Assembly (NCBI GenBank): GCA_964483245.1
Contig: CAZABP010000069.1
Location: 1-21,129 of the forward strand
Length of the DNA stretch: 21,129 bases
Source: CAZABP01 sp964483245
GTDB lineage: Bacteria > Planctomycetota > UBA1135 > UBA2386
Reading direction: 5' to 3'
Positions 14,384-21,129 of this stretch are shown piece after piece. The translations under genes and the position numbers were made by a program. The notes beneath the pieces were generated by a model, which worked only from the letters and a program-made list of their open reading frames with translations, had not been told where the DNA came from and ran no database searches. Positions within the stretch are counted from its first letter, which is position 1. The number at the start of each line of letters is the position of its first letter.

Positions 14384-16612
14384 GAACATCGGCCTGCGGC
14401 GCAGCCGCGGCTCGTCGAAGTCGCGCTCGATCTGCCGGTGCGAAGGACGTTCACGTACGCGTTGGGCGATGGCATCGAGGTGCGGCTGGGCAATCGCGTG
14501 CTGGTGCCGTTCCGCGGCGAGACGCGTCCAGGCGTCGTCGTCGCGCTGCCGGAGAGCACGTCGGTAGCGGTCGAGAAGCTCCGTGCGGTGCAGCGTGTGC
14601 TCGATCCGCACCTCGTGTTGCCGCGGGCGCTGCTGCAGCTTGCCGAACGCATGGCGCACGACTACGGGTGCAGCCTCGGTCAGGCCCTGGACGCGATGTT
14701 GCCTGGAGTCGCCAAGCGCCGCGGCGGCAAGCGCGTGCCATGTCTCGAGCTCGCGGTGCCGCATGCGCGCGCCGCCGAACTGATCGCGGAGCTCGAGGAT
14801 TCGGCGCAGCCGCGCGCACGGCTGCTGCGCACGGTCCTGGAGTTCGGCGAGCCGATGCCGGTGCTGACCGCGATGCGCCGCTCCGGGACCAGCGACAGCC
14901 CGTGGCGCACGCTGGTCAAGGCCGGCGCGCTGCGCCGCGTGCTGATCGACGAGAAGCTCGAACCGTTCGTCGCGTCGCGCATCGACGAGGTGCAGGTGCC
15001 GGAGCCGAACGCCGATCAGCAGGCCGCGATCGGGGCGGTCCACCGCCGGGTGCTGACGCGCGAGCACGCGGTGTTCCTGCTGCACGGCGTCACCGGCAGC
15101 GGGAAGACCGAGGTCTACCTCCGCGTGTTGGCAGACGTGCGCGCCGCCGGGCGCTCGGCGATCGTCCTCGTGCCGGAGATCGCGTTGACGCCGCAGACGG
15201 TCGGCCGGTTCGCCGCGCGGTTTCCGGATGTCGCGGTGCTGCACTCCGGCCTGTCGGACGCCGAGCGCGGCCGGCATTGGCGGCGGCTGCTCGAAGGACG
15301 CGCCACGATCGCGATCGGCGCGCGGTCGGCGCTGTTCGCGCCGGTGCGCGACCTCGGCCTGATCGTCGTCGACGAAGAGCAGGAGGGTTCGTTCAAGCAG
15401 GAGTCGACGCCGCGTTACCACGCGCGCGAGATGGCGATTGCGCGCGGGCAGATCGAGTCAGCGGTCGTGCTGCTCGGCTCGGCGACGCCGACGCTGGAGA
15501 GCTATGGCCGTGCGCGGCGCGGCGCCTATGAGCTGCTGACGCTGCCGAACCGTGCGGGCAAGGGGACGCTGCCGAAGATGCTGGTGGAGGACCTCCGCAA
15601 GGCGGGCAAGGAGGATCGGGTCGATGGCGTGCTGCTGACGCGCCGGCTGCGTGCGCTGATCGAGGAGCGCCTCGACGCGCGCGACCAGGTGCTGTTGCTG
15701 CAGAACCGGCGCGGGTTCGCTCCAGTGTTGATCTGCCCGACCTGCGGCAAGCCGGTGCAATGCGTGCGCTGCGCAGTCAGCATGGCCTGGCACGCGCGCC
15801 GCGGGCGGCTGATCTGCCATTGGTGCCATCACGAAACGCGGCGCCCGGAGCTCTGCCCCACGTGCCAGCACCCGCGCCTGCACGAGCTCGGCGCCGGCAC
15901 CGAGCGTGTTGCGGAGGTCGTGCAGAAGCTGTTCCCGTCCGCGGTCGTCGCACGGATGGATGCCGACACGATGGTGCAGCGCGGCGCGCACGAGCGCGTG
16001 CTCGACGCGTTCCGGCGGCGGCAGATCGACGTGCTGGTCGGCACGCAGATGATCGCCAAGGGGCACGACTTCCCCGACGTCACGTTGGTCGGCGTCGTGT
16101 CGGCCGACACCGGGTTGTTCCTGCCGGACTTCCGCGCCGCCGAGCGGACGTTCCATCTGCTGTATCAGATGGCCGGGCGCGCCGGCCGCGCCGACAAGCC
16201 GGGGATCGTGCTGCTGCAGACGCTGTGTCCGGAGAACTACGCGATCACGGCGGCGGCAGAGCTCGACTACGAGGGCTTCGTGCAGCAGGAGCTGAAGCAC
16301 CGGCGCGCGACGTTCTATCCGCCGTTCAGCCGGCTGGTGCGCGTGTTGGCCGAGGCGCGTGACGAAGCGCGCGTGCAGCGCGAGCTCGGCGCAGTCGCGC
16401 AACTCGTGCCGGCGCGCAGTGATCTGCACCTGCTCGGACCGGCACCGGCCGTGTTGACGAAGATCAAGGACCGCTTCCGCTGGCACGTCGTGTTGAAGTG
16501 CGTGACCGCGGAGGCGTTCGCGGCGGCGCTCGGGGCGCTCGGCACGGTCGAGGAACGCGGCGATCCTCGGCTGCGCATCACGCTCGACGTCGACCCGGTG
16601 CAACTCCTGTAG
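14372..16612 (+). CDS. priA: Primosomal replication restart helicase PriA
   Basis: PriA is a 3'-5' superfamily 2 DNA helicase that recognises stalled or collapsed forks and starts reloading of the replicative helicase. The 746-residue protein shows the N-terminal 3'-end binding domain (VEVALDLPVRRTFTYAL, VLVPFRGETRPGVVV), Walker A GVTGSGKT (K245), motif II at 334-337, a zinc region with all eight cysteines in four CxxC pairs (CPTC, CVRC, CHWC, CPTC) and C-terminal motifs VGTQMIAKGHDFPDVTLVGVVSAD plus YQMAGRAGRA. Motif II reads DEEQ rather than DEEH. ATG 14372 places the protein ten residues ahead of the conserved start; GTG 14336 would add an unlike extension. The start lies inside a palindrome. 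An ABC transporter gene begins 10 bases after the stop. Confidence 0.95.
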   Translation: MSLTEHRPAAQPRLVEVALDLPVRRTFTYALGDGIEVRLGNRVLVPFRGETRPGVVVALPESTSVAVEKLRAVQRVLDPHLVLPRALLQLAERMAHDYGCSLGQALDAMLPGVAKRRGGKRVPCLELAVPHARAAELIAELEDSAQPRARLLRTVLEFGEPMPVLTAMRRSGTSDSPWRTLVKAGALRRVLIDEKLEPFVASRIDEVQVPEPNADQQAAIGAVHRRVLTREHAVFLLHGVTGSGKTEVYLRVLADVRAAGRSAIVLVPEIALTPQTVGRFAARFPDVAVLHSGLSDAERGRHWRRLLEGRATIAIGARSALFAPVRDLGLIVVDEEQEGSFKQESTPRYHAREMAIARGQIESAVVLLGSATPTLESYGRARRGAYELLTLPNRAGKGTLPKMLVEDLRKAGKEDRVDGVLLTRRLRALIEERLDARDQVLLLQNRRGFAPVLICPTCGKPVQCVRCAVSMAWHARRGRLICHWCHHETRRPELCPTCQHPRLHELGAGTERVAEVVQKLFPSAVVARMDADTMVQRGAHERVLDAFRRRQIDVLVGTQMIAKGHDFPDVTLVGVVSADTGLFLPDFRAAERTFHLLYQMAGRAGRADKPGIVLLQTLCPENYAITAAAELDYEGFVQQELKHRRATFYPPFSRLVRVLAEARDEARVQRELGAVAQLVPARSDLHLLGPAPAVLTKIKDRFRWHVVLKCVTAEAFAAALGALGTVEERGDPRLRITLDVDPVQLL

Positions 16613-16622
16613 GCTCCCGGGT

Positions 16623-17351
16623 GTGACCGCCTCCGCTGCCCGCGCTGCGCCACCGGTCCTGCGTCTCGAGCAGGTCACGAAGGTCTATGCGATGGGCGAG
16701 GTCGAGGTGCATGCGCTGCGCGGCGTCGACTTCGAGCTGCGGCCGGGTGAGTTCCTCGTGCTGCTCGGACCATCCGGCAGTGGCAAGTCGACGTTGCTCA
16801 ACATCCTCGGTGGCCTCGACGTGCCGAGCAGCGGGAGGTTGTTCTTCGGTGACACCGAGCTGACCGGTGCGGGGCGCGACGAGCTGACCGAGTTCCGCCG
16901 CGCGCAGGTGGGGTTCGTGTTCCAGTTCTACAACCTGATCCCGAGCCTGACTGCGCGCGAGAACGTGGCCCTGGTGACCGAGATCGCGCGTGCGCCGATG
17001 GCGCCCGGCGACGCGCTGGCGCTGGTCGGGCTCGAGGCGCGGCTGGATCACTTCCCCTCGCAGCTCTCCGGCGGCGAACAGCAGCGCGTCGCGATCGCGC
17101 GCGCGATCGCGAAGCAGCCAGCGGTGTTGCTGTGCGACGAACCGACCGGCGCGCTGGACGTGCAGACCGGCCGGCGCGTGTTGGAGGCGTTGGCGCGGAT
17201 CAACCGCGAGCTCGGCACCGCGACCGCCGTGATCACGCACAACGCCGCGATCGCCGGCATGGCCGACCGCGTCGTGACGCTCGGCGACGGCCGCGTCGTC
17301 GGCGAGCGATCCAACGAGCAGCGGCTCACGCCGGAGGAGCTGGCATGGTGA
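16623..17351 (+). CDS. ABC transporter ATP-binding protein (LolD/MacB type)
   Basis: The 242-residue cytoplasmic ATPase powers the permease encoded next to it. It has Walker A GPSGSGKST (residues 49-57, K55), Q-loop Q101 in FVFQFYNLIPSLTAREN, signature LSGGEQQ (148-154), Walker B VLLCDEPTGALD with catalytic E173, and the switch His in VITHN. The FYNLIPSLT and DEPTGALDVQTG segments place it in the LolD/MacB/FtsE group that works with FtsX-type permeases. GTG 16623 is the start, since the overlapping GTG at 16621 is followed by TGA. No Shine-Dalgarno is visible. It starts 10 bases after priA, so read-through from priA is likely, and its stop is 13 bases before the permease gene. Substrate cannot be inferred. 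Confidence 0.94.
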   Translation: MTASAARAAPPVLRLEQVTKVYAMGEVEVHALRGVDFELRPGEFLVLLGPSGSGKSTLLNILGGLDVPSSGRLFFGDTELTGAGRDELTEFRRAQVGFVFQFYNLIPSLTARENVALVTEIARAPMAPGDALALVGLEARLDHFPSQLSGGEQQRVAIARAIAKQPAVLLCDEPTGALDVQTGRRVLEALARINRELGTATAVITHNAAIAGMADRVVTLGDGRVVGERSNEQRLTPEELAW

Positions 17352-17364
17352 GCCGCCGCGTCCG

Positions 17365-19734
17365 ATGCGCGCGCTGACCCGCAAGGCGCTGCGCGACGTC
17401 TGGCACCTGCGCGCGCAGGCGATCGCGATCGCGCTCGTGCTGGCCTGCGGCGTCGCGTTGTTCGTCGCGATGCGCACGACGATGCGCTCGCTCGAGCAGG
17501 CACAGGCGACCTGGTACGCGCAGTCGCGGTTCGCGCATGTGTTCGCGCGGCTGGTGCGCGCGCCGCAGAGTGTCGCCGAGCACCTGCGGTCGATCCCGGG
17601 CGTCCAGCGAGTGCAGACGCGCGTCGTCGCCGACGTCACGCTCGATGTCCCGCAGGCGGCCGAAGCGATCGTCGGGCGGATCATCTCGTGGCCGGATCAT
17701 GGTCGCCCGGAGGTCTGCGACATCCGGCTGCGCAGCGGACGGCTGCCCCTCGCCGGGCGTGGTGAGGAGGTCGTCGCCAGCGAAGCGTTCGCCGAGGCGC
17801 GGCGCCTGCAGCTCGGCGACACGCTGCGCGCGGTCGTCAAGGGACGTGCGCTGGCGCTGCGCGTCGTCGGCACGGCGTCGTCGCCGGAGTACGCGTACGC
17901 GCTCGGACCGGGGCAGATGTTCCCGGACAACGCGCGGTTCGGGATCCTGTGGATGGCGCGCGCGGCGCTCGGGCCGGCGTTCGAGATGGAGGGTGCGTTC
18001 AACGACGCCGTGCTGCAGCTGGCGCCCGACGCCAGCGAGCCGGCGGTCATGGCGGCCGTCGATGCCGTGCTGGCACCGTGGGGTGGTCTCGGCGCGATCG
18101 GTCGCCGCGACCAGCCGTCGCACTTCTTCGTGCAGAACGAGCTGCAGCAGCTCAGCACGTTCACCTGGTTCATGCCGGTGTTGTTCCTGGCCGTCGCGGC
18201 GTTCCTGCTGCAGATCGTCGTCGGGCGCGTCGTGGCGGGGCAACGGGACCAGATCGCGACGCTGAAGGCCGTCGGCTATCGCGACCGCGAGGTCGGTGCG
18301 CACTACGCCGGGATCGTGTTGGTCATCGTGGCCGCGGGATTCCTGGTCGGGGTGCTGCTGGGTGCCTGGCTCGGCAGCCTGCTGGTGGTCTTGTACTCGC
18401 ACTACTACCGGTTCCCGGAGTTGCCGTACGCCGTCGGCGGTGGCGATGTCGCGCTGGCCGGCGCGGTCACGCTCGCCGCCGTCGCGACCGGAGTCGCGAC
18501 CGTGATCCTGCGCACGATCCGGCTGCCGCCTGCCGAAGCGATGCGGCCATCGGCCCCGCCGGTCTATCGGCCGACGCTGCTGGAGCGGCTCGGGTGGGCG
18601 AACTTCGTGCCACTAGGCGCGCGCATGGTGCTGCGCGAGATCGAGCGCCGGCCGGGGCGGGCCGTGCTGTCCGTACTCGGGATCGCGTTTGCCACCGCGC
18701 TGATCATCGTCGGGTCGTTCGGCAACGATTCCGTGCGGTTGTTGATGAATGCACAGTTCGAGCTGACGCAGCGCGCCGGCGTGACGCTGGCGCTCAGCGA
18801 ACCGCGTGCGCTCGGCGCGCTGTCCGAGCTGCGTGCGCTGCCGGGGGTGCTGCATGTGGAACCGTTCCGCGCCGTGCCGGTACGGTTGCACGTCGGGCCG
18901 CGCATGCGTTCCGTCGCTGTGACCGGGATCCCGGCCGCTGCCGCGCTGCACCAGGTGCTCGACCGGCGGATGCTGCCGCTCGAGCTGCCGCCGGATGGGC
19001 TCGTGCTCGCGCGCAAGCTCGCTGACTTCCTCGGCGTCCAGGCGGGGCAAGTCGTGCGGCTCGAAGTGCTCGAAGGAGCGCGCCCGACCGTCACCGCCCG
19101 GGTCGCGCGCGTGGCCGAGACGTTCGTCGGCGTCGATGCGTTCATGCAGCTCGATGCGCTGTGCCGCGTGCTCGGCGAGGCCCCGTCGATGAGCGGTGCC
19201 TGGCTCGCCGTGCGCGAAGACCGGCTCCCCGCGCTGCACGCGGAAGCGAAACAGACGCCGGCGATCGCCGGCTTGATCGTCCGCAACACCGCGCTGAACA
19301 GCTTGCGCGAGATCCTCGACGATCACATGGGCACCTCGATCGCGATCACGCTCGGGTTCTCGCTGGTGATGGCGTTCGGTGTGCTGTTCAACACCGCGCG
19401 GATCACCGTCGCCGAGCGGGCGCGCGAGCTGATGAGCCTGCGCGTGCTCGGTTTCCGCCGGCGTGAGGTCGGTGCCGTGCTGGTGGGGGAGATCGTGCTG
19501 TTGGTCGTCGCCGCGCTGCCGCTCGGATTGCTGCTCGGTTGGGTGTTGGCGCGCGCGATCGCCGCGTCGCCCGGCTTCGACAATGAGCAGTTCCGCCTCC
19601 CGTTCGTGATCGCGCCCGTGACGTATGCGATCGCGCTCGTGACCATCGTGGCGGCGACGCTCGTGTCGGCGTTCGGCGGGTGGCGCCGCCTGGATCGGCT
19701 CGATCTGGTCGAGGTGTTGAAGGCACGCGATTGA
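17365..19734 (+). CDS. ABC transporter permease with two FtsX domains
   Basis: The 789-residue integral membrane protein is the permease of the ABC system. It has an N-terminal helix (about residues 15-38), a large extracytoplasmic region, a first FtsX domain with three helices (about 263-385, containing DQIATLKAVGYRDREVG), a new helix near 430-452 (RRPGRAVLSVLGIAF), a second extracytoplasmic region and a second FtsX domain (about 651-789, with RELMSLRVLGFRRREVGA). The two LKAVGYRxREVG / LRVLGFRxREVG segments show an internal duplication, and together give the eight-helix layout of large LolC/E-like or DUF214-type permeases. ATG 17365 follows the ATPase stop by 13 bases. An HlyD adaptor gene follows after 37 bases, so the unit probably acts across the envelope. 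Direction and cargo are unknown. Confidence 0.92.
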   Translation: MRALTRKALRDVWHLRAQAIAIALVLACGVALFVAMRTTMRSLEQAQATWYAQSRFAHVFARLVRAPQSVAEHLRSIPGVQRVQTRVVADVTLDVPQAAEAIVGRIISWPDHGRPEVCDIRLRSGRLPLAGRGEEVVASEAFAEARRLQLGDTLRAVVKGRALALRVVGTASSPEYAYALGPGQMFPDNARFGILWMARAALGPAFEMEGAFNDAVLQLAPDASEPAVMAAVDAVLAPWGGLGAIGRRDQPSHFFVQNELQQLSTFTWFMPVLFLAVAAFLLQIVVGRVVAGQRDQIATLKAVGYRDREVGAHYAGIVLVIVAAGFLVGVLLGAWLGSLLVVLYSHYYRFPELPYAVGGGDVALAGAVTLAAVATGVATVILRTIRLPPAEAMRPSAPPVYRPTLLERLGWANFVPLGARMVLREIERRPGRAVLSVLGIAFATALIIVGSFGNDSVRLLMNAQFELTQRAGVTLALSEPRALGALSELRALPGVLHVEPFRAVPVRLHVGPRMRSVAVTGIPAAAALHQVLDRRMLPLELPPDGLVLARKLADFLGVQAGQVVRLEVLEGARPTVTARVARVAETFVGVDAFMQLDALCRVLGEAPSMSGAWLAVREDRLPALHAEAKQTPAIAGLIVRNTALNSLREILDDHMGTSIAITLGFSLVMAFGVLFNTARITVAERARELMSLRVLGFRRREVGAVLVGEIVLLVVAALPLGLLLGWVLARAIAASPGFDNEQFRLPFVIAPVTYAIALVTIVAATLVSAFGGWRRLDRLDLVEVLKARD

Positions 19735-19771
19735 CGGGTCTGCGCGGCGCTTCGACGATGCCGGCGGTTGC

Positions 19772-21028
19772 ATGAAGGTATGGCTCCGCCGCATCCTGCT
19801 CGCCGTAGTGGTCCTCGCCGCCGGGTTCGGACTCTGGCAGGCGTTCCAGCCCGTGCCGCTGCTGGTCGAGAGCGCCGTCGTGCGCCGCGGAGATCTGATC
19901 GTCAGCGTCGATGACGATGGACGCACGCGCGTGCGCGAGCGCTACACGATCAGCGCGCCGATCGCCGGTCGCCTGCTACGCACCATGCTGGACCCGGGCG
20001 ATGCCGTGCGGGCAGGGGACACCGTCGTCGCCGAGTTCGCGCCGACCGCACCTGCGCTGCTCGACGCGCGCAGCCGGGCCGAGGCCGAGGCGCAGGTCCG
20101 ACGCGCCGAGGCGGCCGTCGCCGAAGCGACCGCGCTCGCGGCCAAGGCCCGCGCCAGTGCGTCGTTCGCCGCCGCCGAGCTCGCGCGCCGCAAGGAGCTC
20201 GCGTCGTCGCAGATCAGCACGCCGGCCGAGCTCGAGCAGGCCGAATCGGCCGAACGTGCTGCGCGCGAAGCCCAGCGCGCCGCCGAGCTGGGCGTGCAGG
20301 TCGCCGTGCACGAAGCCGAGCTCGCGCGCGCCACGTTGCTCGAGCCGGGCACCGACGAGACGGATCTGCCGCCCCCGAGCCAACCACCGGACGACGCCAA
20401 GCCGCAGCCGCCGCGCCGCCTGCAGCTCCGTTCGCCGATCCATGGGCGTGTGCTGCGCGTGTTCGAAGAGAGCGCACGCGCGCTGCCGGCCGGCACGCCG
20501 ATCCTCGAAGTCGGCAACACCGAAGTGCTCGAGGTTGTCGCGGACTACCTGACGCAGGATGCCGTGCGCGTGCAGCCGGGGATGCCCGTGCGCATCGTCG
20601 GCTGGGGCGGCGAGGACGCACCCGGTGTCCCGCGCCGTCTCGAAGGGCGCGTGCGTGTTATCGAGCCGGGTGGTTACACCAAGATTTCCGCGCTCGGTGT
20701 CGAAGAGCAGCGCGTCGACATCGTCGTCGATCCGGCTGGCGAACCGCAGGCCTGGTCCGCGCTCGGCGATGGCTACCGCGTCGAGTTGCAGATCGTCGTC
20801 GCCGAGGCAACCGACGTGCTGCTCGTGCCTGCCGGCGCGCTGTTCCGCCGCGGCGACGCCTGGGCCGTCTACGTCGTGGCCGAAGGACTCGCGCGTCTGC
20901 GCGAGATCCGGATCGGCCGGCGCAACGGGCTGGATGCCGAGGTGCTCGCGGGGCTCGCTGCGGGGGACGTCGTCATCACATATCCCAGCGATCTCGTCAG
21001 CGACGGCACGCCCGTGCAGCCGCGTTGA
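19772..21028 (+). CDS. HlyD/MacA-type periplasmic adaptor protein
   Basis: The 418-residue protein is a membrane-fusion adaptor expected to join the ABC permease to an outer-membrane channel. It has an N-terminal membrane anchor (about residues 7-25), a first half lipoyl-like domain (SAPIAGRLLRTMLDPGDAVRAGD), an Ala/Glu/Arg-rich helical hairpin (about 85-190; coiled-coil composition, with ISTPAELEQAES at the turn region), an insert with PPPSQPPDDAKPQPP, the second lipoyl half (LRSPIHGRVLRVFEESARALPAGTPILEVGN) and beta-barrel domains to the end. ATG 19772 gives a good anchor; no strong ribosome-binding site is seen. No TolC-like gene is present in the window, so the channel, if used, is encoded elsewhere. 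The Pro-rich insert before the second lipoyl half is somewhat unusual. Confidence 0.9.
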   Translation: MKVWLRRILLAVVVLAAGFGLWQAFQPVPLLVESAVVRRGDLIVSVDDDGRTRVRERYTISAPIAGRLLRTMLDPGDAVRAGDTVVAEFAPTAPALLDARSRAEAEAQVRRAEAAVAEATALAAKARASASFAAAELARRKELASSQISTPAELEQAESAERAAREAQRAAELGVQVAVHEAELARATLLEPGTDETDLPPPSQPPDDAKPQPPRRLQLRSPIHGRVLRVFEESARALPAGTPILEVGNTEVLEVVADYLTQDAVRVQPGMPVRIVGWGGEDAPGVPRRLEGRVRVIEPGGYTKISALGVEEQRVDIVVDPAGEPQAWSALGDGYRVELQIVVAEATDVLLVPAGALFRRGDAWAVYVVAEGLARLREIRIGRRNGLDAEVLAGLAAGDVVITYPSDLVSDGTPVQPR

Positions 21029-21038
21029 TGCGCGTGCC

Positions 21039-21066
21039 TTGCGGCGCTGCCGGCCAGGGGTATCGT
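21039..21066 (+). promoter_or_regulatory. Likely promoter of the tRNA-Pro gene
   Basis: TTGCGG (21039-21044) and TATCGT (21061-21066) are separated by 16 bases, and the mature tRNA begins 18 bases after the -10 box. Position and spacing fit a sigma-70 type promoter with a short 5' leader. It begins 11 bases after the adaptor gene's stop, so the tRNA is probably an independent unit. Confidence 0.5.
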
Positions 21067-21084
21067 GCCCGCCCTTCCTCCGGT

Positions 21085-21129
21085 CGGAGCGTGGCGCAGC
21101 CTGGTAGCGCACCTGCATGGGGTGCAGGG
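21085..21129 (+). tRNA. tRNA-Pro (anticodon GGG), 5' part, cut by window end
   Basis: The first 45 bases of a tRNA: acceptor strand CGGAGCG (21085-21091), T8, a GCGC/GCGC D stem around AGCCTGGTA, then an anticodon stem CCTGC/GCAGG with the 7-base loop ATGGGGT. T33 and the stem fix the anticodon as GGG (21119-21121), reading CCC proline codons. The C at position 1 and the D-loop form are typical of bacterial tRNA-Pro. The variable loop, T arm and 3' end lie beyond the window. Confidence 0.93.

Noticed and set aside
12853..14652. Long minus-strand frame running through the divergent region into priA
   Set aside because: It lies in a different frame from the fusion protein and covers the priA start; composition is Arg/Ala/Pro-rich and no motif is seen.
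21112..21128. Reading the last bases as a tRNA-Met with anticodon CAT
   Set aside because: CAT would not lie at positions 34-36. The 5-bp stem CCTGC/GCAGG with T33 fixes the anticodon as GGG, and C1 fits tRNA-Pro.

Overview
This is a GC-rich (roughly 70%) bacterial chromosomal window with dense coding, many GTG/TTG starts, weak Shine-Dalgarno sites and frequent 1-4 base gene overlaps. Envelope genes (periplasmic adaptor, LolCDE/MacB-type ABC system) point to a two-membrane bacterium. Gene order (prs, rplY, pth, rpsF, rpsR, rplI) and the SpoIIE-like, MazG and PilZ content would suit Planctomycetota or a deltaproteobacterial relative, but nothing here settles the phylum. No insertion sequence, prophage or CRISPR array was seen.

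Left block (1-6875, all +): a translation and housekeeping run. It holds the 3' end of prs, then rplY, a GC-rich hairpin and promoter-like site, pth, rpsF, rpsR and rplI. After these come rimO, pgsA, pgpA, a HAMP/SpoIIE-like membrane protein and a small MazG-type pyrophosphohydrolase. The last five are nearly overlapping and probably one transcript, joining ribosome modification to phosphatidylglycerol synthesis. A degenerate tRNA-like sequence follows mazG.

Transport block (7023-10014, +): an SLC13/DASS-type permease with two RCK_C (TrkA-C) domains, then an ACR3 arsenite exporter. A possible 28-codon leader peptide with a CxxC pair overlaps the ACR3 start as ATGA.

Centre (10002-14114, -): one uninterrupted 1370-codon gene encoding an unusual multidomain membrane protein. 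In order it has two N-terminal membrane segments, an active-type rhodanese, a rhodanese lacking its cysteine, a YidC/Oxa1-like membrane domain, a complete ATP-binding plus phosphohistidine phosphotransferase module arranged as in rifampin phosphotransferase/PEP synthase, and a C-terminal PilZ domain with both c-di-GMP-binding signatures. I know of no described system with this layout; it is the most interesting object in the window.

Right block (14372-21129, +): priA, whose start codon sits inside a perfect 20-bp palindrome, then an ABC ATPase, a two-FtsX-domain permease and an HlyD-type adaptor forming a tripartite export or envelope system. The window ends in a promoter and the first 45 nt of a tRNA-Pro(GGG) gene.
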